A stretch of 64,000 nucleotides of DNA, from positions 1-64,000 of the forward strand of contig NZ_LZTB01000100.1 of assembly GCF_001665685.1 (NCBI RefSeq), written 5' to 3'. Positions 25,930 through 34,624 of this stretch are shown in pieces. Source of the stretch: Mycobacterium sp. 852013-50091_SCH5140682 (lineage in GTDB: Bacteria > Actinomycetota > Actinomycetes > Mycobacteriales > Mycobacteriaceae). The notes below the pieces were generated by a model. The model worked only from the letters and a program-made list of their open reading frames with translations. It was not told where the DNA came from and searched no databases. Numbering within the stretch: position 1 is the first letter of the stretch; each line of letters begins with the position of its first letter. Position numbers and translations under genes: made by a program.

Positions 25930-27069
25930 ATGGGGAGAACCGATGAGCTCCTCGTCGACCGCTACGAGGTGCGCAGCATCCTGGGTCGCGGCGGGATGGC
26001 CGAGGTCCGCGACGGGTGGGACACCCGGCTGGCGCGCCCGGTCGCGATCAAGTTGCTGCACGCGGGCTGGGTGACCGATCACGGTCTGCGGCGCCGGTTT
26101 GACGACGAGGCGCGCGCCGCCGCGGCGCTCAACCATCCGAACATCGTCGTGGTCCACGACAGCGGTGAGCATCACGGCACACCGTTCATCGTCATGGAGC
26201 GGCTGCCCGGGCGCTCACTTGCCGACGAGATCGCCGCCGGACCGATGTCGGTCGAGCGGGTTCGTGCCGTGCTGGCCGACGTGCTCGCAGGCCTGTCGGC
26301 CGCCCACGGCGCGGGCATCCTGCACCGCGACATCAAACCGGGCAACGTCCTCATCACGGCCTCCGGCGCCGCCAAGCTCTCCGACTTCGGGATCGCCAAG
26401 ACCGAAGGCGGCAGCCAAACGCGTACCGGGGAACTGTTCGGCACCGTGAATTACCTGAGCCCGCAACGACTTACGGGTCAGCCCGCGTCGGCGTCCGACG
26501 ATCTGTACGCCGTCGGTGTCCTCGGCTACGAGGCGCTGACCGGTCGGCGCCCGTTCGACCGGGACAACCCGGCGGCCACCATGCGGGCCATTCTCGACGA
26601 GCCTGCGGTGCCGATCAGGAAGCTGCGCCCAGACGCCGATCCTGCTGTGGTGTTCGTGCTGGAGTCGGCGATGGCTCGCGAGCCGCAGTTCCGTTTCGGC
26701 GATGCCGAAGCCATGCGCGCGGCCTTGACCGGACAGCCTGCCGCGCGCCCGGCGACCCGGGTGATGACGACGCCGCTGCCGATGATGCAGCCGGCGTCGA
26801 CCGTCCTGCCGCCTCCGCCGGCTCACCCGCCGCGCTCACGCCTCAAGATGGGGCTGATTGCCGCCGCCGCTGCGGCCGCTGTGATTCTGGGCATCATCTT
26901 GCTGGCCGTCGATCGTTCCCCGCAGCAGGCGCCGGCGAGCCCCGTGCCGTCGCCGACGACAACTGCCCCGACGGCCCTCATGAGCGTCGTGCCACATACC
27001 CCGACCGTGCCCGCCGACCAGGGCGAGGAGAAGCCGCCGCACGGGAAGAAGAAGGGGCGCCACGACTGA
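25930..27069 (+). CDS. Transmembrane serine/threonine protein kinase
   Basis: 379 aa. Hanks-type kinase domain at about 10-265: glycine loop LGRGGMAEV (18-26), VAIK lysine (K41), HRDIKPGNVL, DFG in SDFGIAKTEG, GTVNYLSPQ and SASDDLYAVG. A Pro-rich linker leads to one membrane helix near 308-328 and a short extracytoplasmic Pro/Thr-rich, Lys-rich tail with no sensor domain. ATG at 25930. It stops 12 bp before the left tRNA repeat of the island, so it is the last gene left of the insertion. Confidence 0.92.
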   Translation: MGRTDELLVDRYEVRSILGRGGMAEVRDGWDTRLARPVAIKLLHAGWVTDHGLRRRFDDEARAAAALNHPNIVVVHDSGEHHGTPFIVMERLPGRSLADEIAAGPMSVERVRAVLADVLAGLSAAHGAGILHRDIKPGNVLITASGAAKLSDFGIAKTEGGSQTRTGELFGTVNYLSPQRLTGQPASASDDLYAVGVLGYEALTGRRPFDRDNPAATMRAILDEPAVPIRKLRPDADPAVVFVLESAMAREPQFRFGDAEAMRAALTGQPAARPATRVMTTPLPMMQPASTVLPPPPAHPPRSRLKMGLIAAAAAAAVILGIILLAVDRSPQQAPASPVPSPTTTAPTALMSVVPHTPTVPADQGEEKPPHGKKKGRHD

Positions 27070-27081
27070 GGGGTGGCGGAT

Positions 27082-27175
27082 AACAACAAGGCCCTGACCA
27101 TCAAATGTCTGGTCAGGGCCTTGATCACACTGTCGGGGTGGCGGGATTCGAACCCACGACCTCTTCGTCCCGAAC
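27082..27175. repeat. Left attachment-type repeat (partial tRNA-Pro copy)
   Basis: 94 bp identical to 29834-29927. It holds the 3' part of tRNA-Pro(CGG), from the first anticodon-loop base to the 3' end, plus the following hairpin (27088-27122). The 5' part of the tRNA is missing, so this is not a functional tRNA gene. Identity stops abruptly at both edges. This is the mark of integration into a tRNA gene by a tyrosine recombinase. Confidence 0.92.
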
Positions 27176-27271
27176 TCCACGTCCTGGCGGTTTGCGATGA
27201 TTGTCGCGTTTGATCGGTTGGGTAATGCCTGGTCAGACGCTTGTGTTGTTGGACGGAAACAGTGGTTGCTG

Positions 27272-27299
27272 AAACTACTGCGGGCCAGCTGCGGGCCAC
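27272..27299 (+). repeat. Left copy of paired CTGCGGGC repeat
   Basis: 28 bp with two tandem CTGCGGGCC units, 97 bp inside the left attachment repeat. It matches 29786-29813 at 25 of 28 positions in the same orientation. Candidate recombinase arm-binding site. Confidence 0.55.
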
Positions 27300-27347
27300 T
27301 CCCCGTTCCGAAGCCTGAGGTACCAGTGAGTGAGTACCGTTGCCGGG

Positions 27348-27665
27348 ATGAAGACCTATACCGCGATCGTCGAACGCGGAGAACGGTGGTGGGTGGTGCG
27401 CGTGCCCGGTCTGGGTAATAACCCGGACGAGGGACTGCCCACCCAGGTGCACGATCTGGCCGAGGTCGAACCGATGGCGCGCGATCTCATCGCTACGTGG
27501 CTCGACGTGGCGCCCGATTCCTTTGAGGTGCACATCATGAGCAAGGAATTCCGCGACCTCATGGACGAGGAAGTGGCAGCTGCGGAGGCCGCGGCACTCG
27601 ACGAGGACGACGGCCAGCCGCTACCCCCGCATGTCGAGGTGAGCCGGCCGAACCGGCAGGCATAG
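27348..27665 (+). CDS. HicB-like antitoxin-fold protein (no HicA partner)
   Basis: 105 aa. The N-terminal 65 residues follow the actinobacterial HicB-like pattern: MKTYTAIVERGERWWVV, then TQVHDLAEVEPMARDLIATW and a closing strand FEVHI. The C-terminal 40 residues are an acidic Ala/Glu-rich tail. ATG at 27348 with TACCGT 7 nt before it, so probably leaderless. No HicA-type toxin lies on either side. It may be a solitary regulator or the remnant of a pair. Confidence 0.75.
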   Translation: MKTYTAIVERGERWWVVRVPGLGNNPDEGLPTQVHDLAEVEPMARDLIATWLDVAPDSFEVHIMSKEFRDLMDEEVAAAEAAALDEDDGQPLPPHVEVSRPNRQA

Positions 27666-27677
27666 GCACCTGGCCAG

Positions 27678-27704
27678 AAGGGTCGCATTTGAAAACCGAC
27701 CCTT
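27678..27704 (+). terminator. Hairpin after the HicB-like gene
   Basis: 8-bp perfect stem AAGGGTCG/CGACCCTT (27678-27685 with 27697-27704), 11-nt loop, 13 bp past the stop. The rest of the gap to 27937 holds no gene that I can support. Confidence 0.5.
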
Positions 27705-27936
27705 TGAGATGGCAGGGAACTCGGGGACATCGTGTCCATGAGTTGCCTGCGGATTTCAGAGGTCCCCCGAGGACCGCTCAAATTCTGCTCGGTGGCCGAG
27801 GGGGAAAAAAATCCCGACCCCCGGCTTGTGGGGCACGCTGTGAGATCGCCGTCTTTGAGCCACCCGAGCTCCCCGACCCTCATGTTAGATATGGGACTAC
27901 ACCAATCACGCTTGAAACCGGGAGGGCAAACAACAC

Positions 27937-28374
27937 ATGGCTGGGAATTGGGTGCGCGTCAGGCGGGTCGGCACGCCAAAACTCTCGAAGACTTCGGCTC
28001 CGAGCGCGGTGAACATCAACATCCACTTTGAGGTCGCGCCCAAGCCACCTGGGATGTGGTTCCACCTCTTCCATGAAAAGGTCGGTGCCACGTGCGAGAT
28101 TCCAGGTGGGATAGATACATCCGAACCGTTCGGTGCCGGTTCACGCGGTTACGTGTCCTCCTCCAAGGATGGAATTGCTGACACAATCGCCAAGCTCGAC
28201 GAGATCATCGAGGATGCGAACGATAGGTTCGAAGCCTTCCAGAAAGAGGCAGACGAGAAAGCGGCTGCCAACAAGGTGCGCGCTGAAGCGGAACGGCAGA
28301 ACCGCATCGACGAGCAAGAAGAACTCGACGCTATCGCCGAGGAGTTCGCCAGGCCGCCGTACCAGCCTGATTAG
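27937..28374 (+). CDS. Island hypothetical protein with C-terminal coiled coil
   Basis: 145 aa, not recognised. The N-terminal half looks beta-rich (VNINIHFEVAPKPPGMWFHLF). The C-terminal half from about 75 is a charged helix (DEIIEDANDRFEAFQKEADE) likely to form a coiled coil. GGGAGGG lies about 10 nt upstream of the ATG. It lies alone between gaps in the island. An unknown accessory function. Confidence 0.65.
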   Translation: MAGNWVRVRRVGTPKLSKTSAPSAVNINIHFEVAPKPPGMWFHLFHEKVGATCEIPGGIDTSEPFGAGSRGYVSSSKDGIADTIAKLDEIIEDANDRFEAFQKEADEKAAANKVRAEAERQNRIDEQEELDAIAEEFARPPYQPD

Positions 28375-28490
28375 GCGCGCCGAGGCTAGCGCCTGACCCG
28401 ACCCCAGCCATCCGTCACAAAAACCGACACACCAGGCGTTCCGTCCCAAGTTTCCCGCAGGGGCAGCCCGCCGCAGATACGCTGCCCGCC

Positions 28491-29321
28491 ATGTCTACCA
28501 ATCGTGCTCAACGGCGTGCCCAGCAACGATCTGCAGGTCGGTATCACCCACCGAGCGGTCTGGAGTACAACGAGTACGTTGGGGATCTCCGGCCGCCCAA
28601 TGTTCGCGCTTTCACCGAGTTGCACGTGCGCTACGGATTCAAAAACGACCGCTACTTGGATTGGTCGATAACGCTGAACGCGCGGCTGGGCGACCTCGAA
28701 GAGTTCAAGGACGCGAAGGACCATCTAGAGCGCCGCACGCTCGAACGCGTCGATGTCAGCGACTCTGCAATCCGTCGACACGTCTTCAACCCCTACCAGC
28801 CGGACCAGCCGCCAACCATCACCCGGATTGTGGAACTGAGAGCGGGCGACCACGACCGAGTCGATTTCGAATACCAGCGCCAGCTCAACGGGCTCGTCAT
28901 GGGCTGGCAGCAGAAGCACGGAGCGGCTGCGCAGGACCGGCACAATGCTGCCACTACAGGCTTCATTTCAAAGGATCGCGACCGAGATTTTCGAGAAGGC
29001 GCCGATTTTGGATGGGTGCGGAACACCGTCGTGTCGCTGGACACGGACCTAGCCGACATGGTTATCGCCGACCGCGCGGGATTCTATTTCCCGCAAACGC
29101 CGAGCACCGCCGGAGTCTGGATGCCCGACGGCGTGATGAAGTTCATCAGGGCCTCGCCTGGCGGCAAGCTGGCTCCCGAGCAGACCGACGCTGCGATCAC
29201 CGACGATTCACAGGACGGACCGATGGCTGCCCGGGGCGACACGACGATGGGCATGCTAGTGCAGTCCATTTACGCCGGCGACTGGACAGATCAAGTCGAC
29301 GACTTGCTCAAGGGCGACTAG
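28491..29321 (+). CDS. Island hypothetical protein, 276 aa
   Basis: No recognised family. A basic Gln/Arg-rich start (NRAQRRAQQRSAGR), then mixed alpha/beta sequence with ITRIVELRAGDHDRV, GWVRNTVVSLDTDLADMVI and FYFPQTPSTAGVWMPDG, and an acidic C-terminus. No membrane segment or signal peptide. TACGCT lies exactly 7 nt before the ATG, so a leaderless start is likely. Largest gene of the island and hence its main cargo. Confidence 0.65.
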   Translation: MSTNRAQRRAQQRSAGRYHPPSGLEYNEYVGDLRPPNVRAFTELHVRYGFKNDRYLDWSITLNARLGDLEEFKDAKDHLERRTLERVDVSDSAIRRHVFNPYQPDQPPTITRIVELRAGDHDRVDFEYQRQLNGLVMGWQQKHGAAAQDRHNAATTGFISKDRDRDFREGADFGWVRNTVVSLDTDLADMVIADRAGFYFPQTPSTAGVWMPDGVMKFIRASPGGKLAPEQTDAAITDDSQDGPMAARGDTTMGMLVQSIYAGDWTDQVDDLLKGD

Positions 29322-29833
29322 ACGATCGCGCCACCGGTTGCTCGGACGTGCTGTGGTGGGCCGCCGTTTTTTAGGGGGCGCGCCGCCGCCGACCCTTTGC
29401 CAGCCTCGCGCGCACCGTCTCAGGTTGGAGTCGTTTTTTGGCGGCCTTGTTTTTGGTTGTTCGGGCCTGGTCAGGGCTACTTTCGGCCAGTTTTGGTGGG
29501 AAAATGGGATAGATCGGGCGACGTCGATGGCGTCGCCGCGTCGGTCCCTTCAAAAACGGGCAGGTCAGGGGCGCACCGGCGGCAGCTCGCACCTCGGGAG
29601 CGGCCGGGCGTTGCTGCCTGGCTTGGTGACGGTTGGGGTGTCGTGCCAGGCGGTCGTGGCGCCGGTGCCTGCGTTGGCTGCTGCGCTGGTGCTGGGCGCT
29701 GCGTAGGGCGTCGGCTCGGCGTGTGCGGCGTGCGGTATCGGTGCTGGATATGTACCGGGTACTGCACCGCCACGGCAATGATGAAAAACTACTGCGGGCT
29801 GACTGCGGGCCACCGGTGATTCTGCCCCCTGAC
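29322..29833. other. Right end of the island, no convincing gene
   Basis: About 510 bp with several T-rich runs on the + strand and short competing open frames on the - strand, all Ala/Pro/Thr- or Arg-rich and without recognisable motifs. One such frame ends in a basic KNKAAKKRLQPETVRARLAKG tail near 29371 that could be a gene remnant. Otherwise I see nothing but the CTGCGGGC repeat near 29800. Confidence 0.5.
29786..29813 (+). repeat. Right copy of paired CTGCGGGC repeat
   Basis: 28 bp, 25 of 28 identical to 27272-27299, 20 bp inside the right attachment repeat. Candidate recombinase arm-binding site. Confidence 0.55.
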
Positions 29834-29958
<125 letters not shown>

Positions 29959-30089
29959 TGTGAAGCCTCGACAGCGTATCGCACAGGGGTGGTTGAAAGC
30001 CAAACGGTTACCGGCGCCGAGTTCGACGCCAGGGTCGTTGATAGGGCGCGAGCGCGACCCTGACGTCGAACTCGACGCTGCACCGCAGA

Positions 30090-30353
30090 TCAGCGACGTG
30101 TTTCGCGCAGGACGGCCAGCCGCTCGCGGTACGCGGCCTCGTCGACCTCACCCTTGGCGTAGGCATCACGCAGGGTGCGCTCACCCTGGCGGCCGCGGAA
30201 CCGCCGGACGGTGAAGACGATGCCGACGATCACCAGCGTCCAGAACGTGAGCGGGATCAGCAGGAACCAGGGATTCCATGCGTGCTCGGTGAACCGCGGC
30301 CCGTGCTCGGCGAGGAATGTGGTTGCAGTGGGGGTGATTTCGTGAATGTTCAT
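30090..30353 (-). CDS. SHOCT-domain small membrane protein
   Basis: 87 aa. One membrane helix (about 28-49, FLLIPLTFWTLVIVGIVFTV), a basic patch, and a C-terminal SHOCT motif (TLRDAYAKGEVDEAAYRERLAVL, quoted in part). It lies 83 bp downstream of the response regulator in the same direction and may belong to that unit. Function unknown. Confidence 0.8.
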   Translation of the reverse strand: MNIHEITPTATTFLAEHGPRFTEHAWNPWFLLIPLTFWTLVIVGIVFTVRRFRGRQGERTLRDAYAKGEVDEAAYRERLAVLRETRR

Positions 30354-30436
30354 GCCTCAAGCCTGCCGGGCAAGGGCGTCGGGAACATCGGCCCGCGGGC
30401 GTCATCTGCGGTACGCGCCCATGCGTAGTGGCTGCG

Positions 30437-31102
30437 TCAGCCCTGCCATCGTGGACGTACCAGGCCGCTCTCATAGGCCAGCACCACCAGCTGGGTGCGA
30501 TCACGGGCGCCCAGCTTCATCAGAATGCGACTCACGTGGGTGCGGGCGGTGGCCGGGCTCATGAACAGCCGCTCGCCGATCTCCGCGTTGCTCAGCCCCT
30601 CGGCGACCAGGGCCATCACCTCCCGTTCCCGTGAGGTCAGGTCGGGCAGCGCAGGCGCGGCAGGAGACTTGGCGTGCGCGGCGAACTCCGCGACCAGCCG
30701 ACGCGTCACCGACGGCGAGAGCAGCGCATCGCCGTCGGCCACCACGCGCACGGCACGGACCAGCTCGGCCGGCTCGGTGTGCTTGACGAGGAATCCGCTG
30801 GCCCCGGCCCGCATCGCCTCGAACACGTACTCGTCGAGTTCGAATGTGGTGAGCACCACCACGCGCACCCCGGCCAACTCCGGATCGCCGGCGATGGCCC
30901 GGGTGGCGGTCAGGCCGTCCATCTCGGGCATCCGGATATCCATGAGCACCACGTCGGGCCGCAGTTCGGCGGCGGCGGCCAGGGCCCGGGATCCGGTATC
31001 GGCCTCGGCCACTACCTCGATGCCGTCCTGCGCGTCGAGCAGAGCCACGAAACCGGCTCGCACGAGCGCTTGGTCGTCGGCGACCACCACACGAATCGTC
31101 AT
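30437..31102 (-). CDS. NarL/LuxR-family response regulator
   Basis: 221 aa. Receiver domain (1-120): VVVADDQALVR, phosphoacceptor Asp near 54 in DVVLMDIRMPEMDG, and K near 104 in FLVKHTEP. C-terminal LuxR helix-turn-helix: LTSREREVMALVAEGLSNAEIG (in part). Its ATG overlaps the kinase stop by 4 nt, so the kinase at 31099-32265 is its partner. Target genes unknown. Confidence 0.92.
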   Translation of the reverse strand: MTIRVVVADDQALVRAGFVALLDAQDGIEVVAEADTGSRALAAAAELRPDVVLMDIRMPEMDGLTATRAIAGDPELAGVRVVVLTTFELDEYVFEAMRAGASGFLVKHTEPAELVRAVRVVADGDALLSPSVTRRLVAEFAAHAKSPAAPALPDLTSREREVMALVAEGLSNAEIGERLFMSPATARTHVSRILMKLGARDRTQLVVLAYESGLVRPRWQG

Positions 31103-32265
31103 CCGGCGTAAGCGCTTTCGTCGACGGGCAGACTGGCTCGCACGCTGAAACCGCCGCCGGGTGCGCGCCCGGCGCTGAACGATCCGCCGAGCGCCTTGGC
31201 GCGCTCCCGCATGCCGGTGATGCCGCTGCCGCCGGTGGACAGGCCGGTCCGCGGAGCGCCGTTGTCATCGACGGCCACAGCCAACCGGGATCCGCTGTAG
31301 TCCACGGTGACCGCGGCGGTGGTGGCCGTCGAGTGACGCACGACGTTGGTCAAGGACTCCTGCACGATGCGGGCCGCGGCCACGTCGATGACCGCGGGCA
31401 GCGGCCGCGGCAGACCCGTCACCGTCGTCGTCACGGTCAGTCCGGTCGCGCGGGCCGGGGCGAGCAAGCCGTCGAGATCGGCGATGCCGGGGGTCGGTGC
31501 GGTGGGCTCGCCGCCCTCGGCGCGCAGTGCGGTGACCAGCGAGTGCACGTCTGAAATCGCCTGGCGGCTGGCATCTTTGATGGCCGCAAGGGCAGGACCG
31601 GCCCGCTCCGGTTGCTTGTCGAGGAGCTCGAGCGCCACCGACGACTGCACGTTGATCATCGACAGGCTGTGCGCCAGCACGTCGTGCAACTCGCGGGCGA
31701 TGGCCAGCCGCGCGGCCGTCGCCTCCCGCTGCTGTTCGGAACGCGCCGCCGACGCCATCGCGTCCTGCCGGAGCCGACGGGCCTCCACCACCGAGCGGCG
31801 CTGTCGGAGACCCTCGGCGATCGCGATCAGCACCACCAGCCACGCACCCAGCCCGCCGATGGCTTCCAGCGGCGGACGCGGGTCGCCGGCCAGCCACGGC
31901 AGCACCCACCCGGCCGCCACCCAGCCGATCAGCGGCAGCGGATAGGTCCACCACCGCGGGCAGACCGTCGCGGCCCGCACGAACGCCACCACGAGCGACA
32001 GGAACACCGGCCCGGGACCGAACCCGGCCAGCAGATAGGTCGCGGTGATCGCCGTGACCGCCAGCAGGACCGCATACGGATAGCGGTAACGGGCCAACAA
32101 CACCAGCGGTCCGGCCAGCAGCAGTACAAAACCGAACCAGGTCAGCGGCGGCAGCTCCGGGCCGCGGTGATGACGCATCCCGGTGCTCCCTGCCACCTGG
32201 ATGACCGCGACGAGCACCGGCACCAGCCACAACGCCGGGCGGCGGTAATCGGCGCGGGCGTCCAT
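31099..32265 (-). CDS. Sensor histidine kinase (HisKA_3 type)
   Basis: 388 aa. The N-terminal third has about five helices typical of the DUF7134-type sensor region with little exposed to the outside. HisKA_3 follows with the phospho-His in RELHDVLAHSLSMI near 190. The ATPase domain includes IVQESLTNVVRHS (N box) and GGSGITGMRERAKALGG. Translationally coupled to the NarL-type regulator. The signal cannot be inferred. Confidence 0.9.
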   Translation of the reverse strand: MDARADYRRPALWLVPVLVAVIQVAGSTGMRHHRGPELPPLTWFGFVLLLAGPLVLLARYRYPYAVLLAVTAITATYLLAGFGPGPVFLSLVVAFVRAATVCPRWWTYPLPLIGWVAAGWVLPWLAGDPRPPLEAIGGLGAWLVVLIAIAEGLRQRRSVVEARRLRQDAMASAARSEQQREATAARLAIARELHDVLAHSLSMINVQSSVALELLDKQPERAGPALAAIKDASRQAISDVHSLVTALRAEGGEPTAPTPGIADLDGLLAPARATGLTVTTTVTGLPRPLPAVIDVAAARIVQESLTNVVRHSTATTAAVTVDYSGSRLAVAVDDNGAPRTGLSTGGSGITGMRERAKALGGSFSAGRAPGGGFSVRASLPVDESAYAG

Positions 32266-32396
32266 AACCGCAACCTAGTCCGGCAAGCTCACCACGGCAT
32301 CCGCGTCGCGGCGTACGTCACGATCCGTCGCGGGATGGATTCGGCATGTCGGTGGCGTTGTGCACACTGAACCCACCGGCACGACTGGAGACGACG

Positions 32397-32579
32397 ATGA
32401 CCACTCTTGGCGCCACCATCTACCTGGGTTTTTTCGCGGTCGCGGCGCTGTGGCTGTTCGCGACGGCTGACGGAGCCGACGATCAGGTCCAGGACCCCGA
32501 GCGTTCGAACTCTGCGAGCACCGCGGCAGGCCCCGACGGGTCGAGCCCTTGGGCGCTCACCCAGTCGTCGTTGAAGTAA
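32397..32579 (+). CDS. Possible small membrane protein, antisense overlap with cds1
   Basis: 60 aa from the ATG at 32397: a clean membrane helix (TLGATIYLGFFAVAALWLF) then a hydrophilic tail. The last 97 bp run antisense to the 3' end of the cds1 gene, and the tail reads as low-complexity sequence. The helix lies outside the overlap, so the N-terminus could be a real small protein. Low confidence. Confidence 0.3.
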   Translation: MTTLGATIYLGFFAVAALWLFATADGADDQVQDPERSNSASTAAGPDGSSPWALTQSSLK

Positions 32580-33589
32580 GTGTCGGCGTAGCGGTCGCCG
32601 CTGTCGGCCAACAGGGTCACCACCGACCCGCTCTGCCCGTGCTTGACCATCTCGGCGAGCAACCCGAACGCGCCCCATATGTTGGTGCCAGTGGACGGCC
32701 CGACCCGGCGTCCCAGGACGGTGCTGACGTGCCGTGACGCGGCGACCGACGCGGCGTCGGGCACCGACACCATGCGGTCCACCACATCGGGCAGGAACGA
32801 CGGCTCGACCCGCGGCCTGCCGATGCCCTCGATGCGCGACGATGCGCCCGTGACGATGTCGCTGCGGCCCTGCGCATAGGCAGGGAAGAACGCGGAGTTC
32901 TCGGGGTCGACGACGCACAGCCGCGTCGCGTGGCGGCGGTACCGGATGAACCGGCCGATCGTCGCGCTGGTGCCGCCGGTGCCCGCGCCCACCACGATCC
33001 ACTCCGGAATCGGGTGGGCCTCCATCTGCATCTGCTCGAAGATCGACACGGCGATGTTGTTGTTGCCGCGCCAGTCGGTGGCCCGCTCGGCGTTGGTGAA
33101 CTGATCCAGGTAGTGCCCACCGGTCTCGGCGGCGAGCCGTTGCGCCTCGTCGTACACCTGTGAGGACTTCGCGACGAAATGGCAACGGCCGCCCTGTGAT
33201 TCGATGAGGGCGATCTTGGCGGTGCTGGTCGACGACGGCACCACCGCGATGAACGGCAGGCCGAGCAGCGCCGCGAAATACGCTTCGGAGACCGCTGTGG
33301 AACCCGACGAGGCTTCGATCACCGTGGTGTTCTCGGCGATCCACCCGTTGCACAGCCCGTACAGGAACAGTGACCGGGCCAGCCGGTGCTTGAGGCTTCC
33401 GGTGATGTGCGTCGACTCGTCCTTGAGATACAGCGCCACGTCGACGCCGTCGCACCACGCCGATGGCAAGGGGTAGCGCAACAGGTGGGTGTCGGCGCTG
33501 CGCCGGGAGTCGGCCTCGATCAATCGGACCGCGTTGTCCACCCAGTCACGCGGCTGGCAGCGCGACGCCGTGCCTGCCGGCGTGTTCAC
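32483..33589 (-). CDS. cds1: PLP-dependent cysteine synthase family, L-cysteine desulfhydrase Cds1-type
   Basis: 368 aa. Fold-type II PLP enzyme: KDESTHITGSLKHRLARSLF with the PLP lysine (K in SLKHR), SSGSTAVSEA phosphate loop, VGAGTGGTSATIG and LLADSGDRYADTYF. Closely resembles the M. tuberculosis Rv3684 protein as I recall it, which releases H2S from cysteine. GTG at 33589 overlaps the upstream metallophosphoesterase stop by 4 nt and so is favoured over a longer frame. Confidence 0.88.
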   Translation of the reverse strand: MNTPAGTASRCQPRDWVDNAVRLIEADSRRSADTHLLRYPLPSAWCDGVDVALYLKDESTHITGSLKHRLARSLFLYGLCNGWIAENTTVIEASSGSTAVSEAYFAALLGLPFIAVVPSSTSTAKIALIESQGGRCHFVAKSSQVYDEAQRLAAETGGHYLDQFTNAERATDWRGNNNIAVSIFEQMQMEAHPIPEWIVVGAGTGGTSATIGRFIRYRRHATRLCVVDPENSAFFPAYAQGRSDIVTGASSRIEGIGRPRVEPSFLPDVVDRMVSVPDAASVAASRHVSTVLGRRVGPSTGTNIWGAFGLLAEMVKHGQSGSVVTLLADSGDRYADTYFNDDWVSAQGLDPSGPAAVLAEFERSGSWT

Positions 33590-34542
33590 CGTGCGGAGAC
33601 GGTCGGCGACGACGTGCCGGCACGGCTGCCGACATGACCACCACCGGTGGGTGCTGCCACCAGCGTCAGCAGCGTCGCCTCCGGGCGGCAGCAGAACCGC
33701 ATCGGGGCGTACGGCGACGTGCCGATGCCCGCCGACACATGCAGGGCCATGTTCGCGCCCCATCGGGAGGCACCCTTGGCCCGCGACCGGTCCAGATCGC
33801 AGTTGGTGACGAGCGCGCCGTAGAACGGCAGGCACAGCTGGCCGCCGTGGGTGTGGCCGGCCAGCACCAGCTGGTAGCCGTCGGCCGCGAAGCGGTCAAG
33901 CACCCGCGGTTCGGGGGAGTGGGTCAAACCCAGCGTCAGGTTCGCGGCGCTGTTGGCCGCCCCGGCGATGGTGTCGTAGCGGTCCCGCTTTAGGTGCGGA
34001 TCGTCGACGCCGGCCACCGAGATGTGCAGGCCGGCCACCTCGATGTCGCGACGGGTATGCGTGAGGTCGAACCAGCCCCGCTCGGTGAACGCCGCCCGCA
34101 GGTCCTGCCACGGCAGCGGATCGCCGTGCACGCGGTGCTGCGGTTTGGTCACGTAGTTGAGCGGGTTCTTCAGCCGGGGCGCGAAGTAGTCGTTGCTGCC
34201 GAACACGAACAGGCCCGGCACCGAAAGCAGCTCGCTCAGCGACTGCACGACGGCCGGGACCGCCTTGGTGTGCGCAAGGTTGTCGCCGGTGTTGACCACC
34301 AGGTCCGGCTCGAGGCGGGCCAGGTCCCGCAACCAGGCCTGCTTGCGGCGCTGACCCGGCCGCATGTGCAGATCGGACAGGTGCAGCACCCGCAGCGGCG
34401 ATGACCCGGGGGCCAGCACGGGCATGGTCGCTTCGCGCAGGACGAATGCGTTGCGCTCGATGAGCGACGCATACCCGATCCCGGCCACCAACGAGCCGGT
34501 GGCGACGGCGGCTGTCTTCTTGGCTACCGAGGCGGCTGACAT
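33586..34542 (-). CDS. Membrane-anchored calcineurin-like metallophosphoesterase
   Basis: 318 aa. An N-terminal hydrophobic segment is followed by the metal-binding motifs of the family in order: LSDLHMR (D/H), VVNTGDNL, FGSNDYF (GNH variant with D), and GHTHGGQLCLP. Similar to YkuE/YaeI-type phosphodiesterases. Lies between ponA2 and cds1, coupled to cds1 by a 4-nt overlap. Counterpart of Rv3683; substrate unknown. Confidence 0.88.
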   Translation of the reverse strand: MSAASVAKKTAAVATGSLVAGIGYASLIERNAFVLREATMPVLAPGSSPLRVLHLSDLHMRPGQRRKQAWLRDLARLEPDLVVNTGDNLAHTKAVPAVVQSLSELLSVPGLFVFGSNDYFAPRLKNPLNYVTKPQHRVHGDPLPWQDLRAAFTERGWFDLTHTRRDIEVAGLHISVAGVDDPHLKRDRYDTIAGAANSAANLTLGLTHSPEPRVLDRFAADGYQLVLAGHTHGGQLCLPFYGALVTNCDLDRSRAKGASRWGANMALHVSAGIGTSPYAPMRFCCRPEATLLTLVAAPTGGGHVGSRAGTSSPTVSAR

Positions 34543-34624
34543 GGTTGGCAGCCTACTGCGCGATGCTGTGCCGTACCGCTTCTTGGCCGGTCAGGGTGGG
34601 CAAGTGCACATCGTGATCTGGCCG

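Noticed and set aside
27082..27175. Second tRNA-Pro gene on the left of the island
   Set aside because: Only the 3' part from the anticodon loop is present; the 5' half is replaced by unrelated sequence, so it is an attachment remnant.
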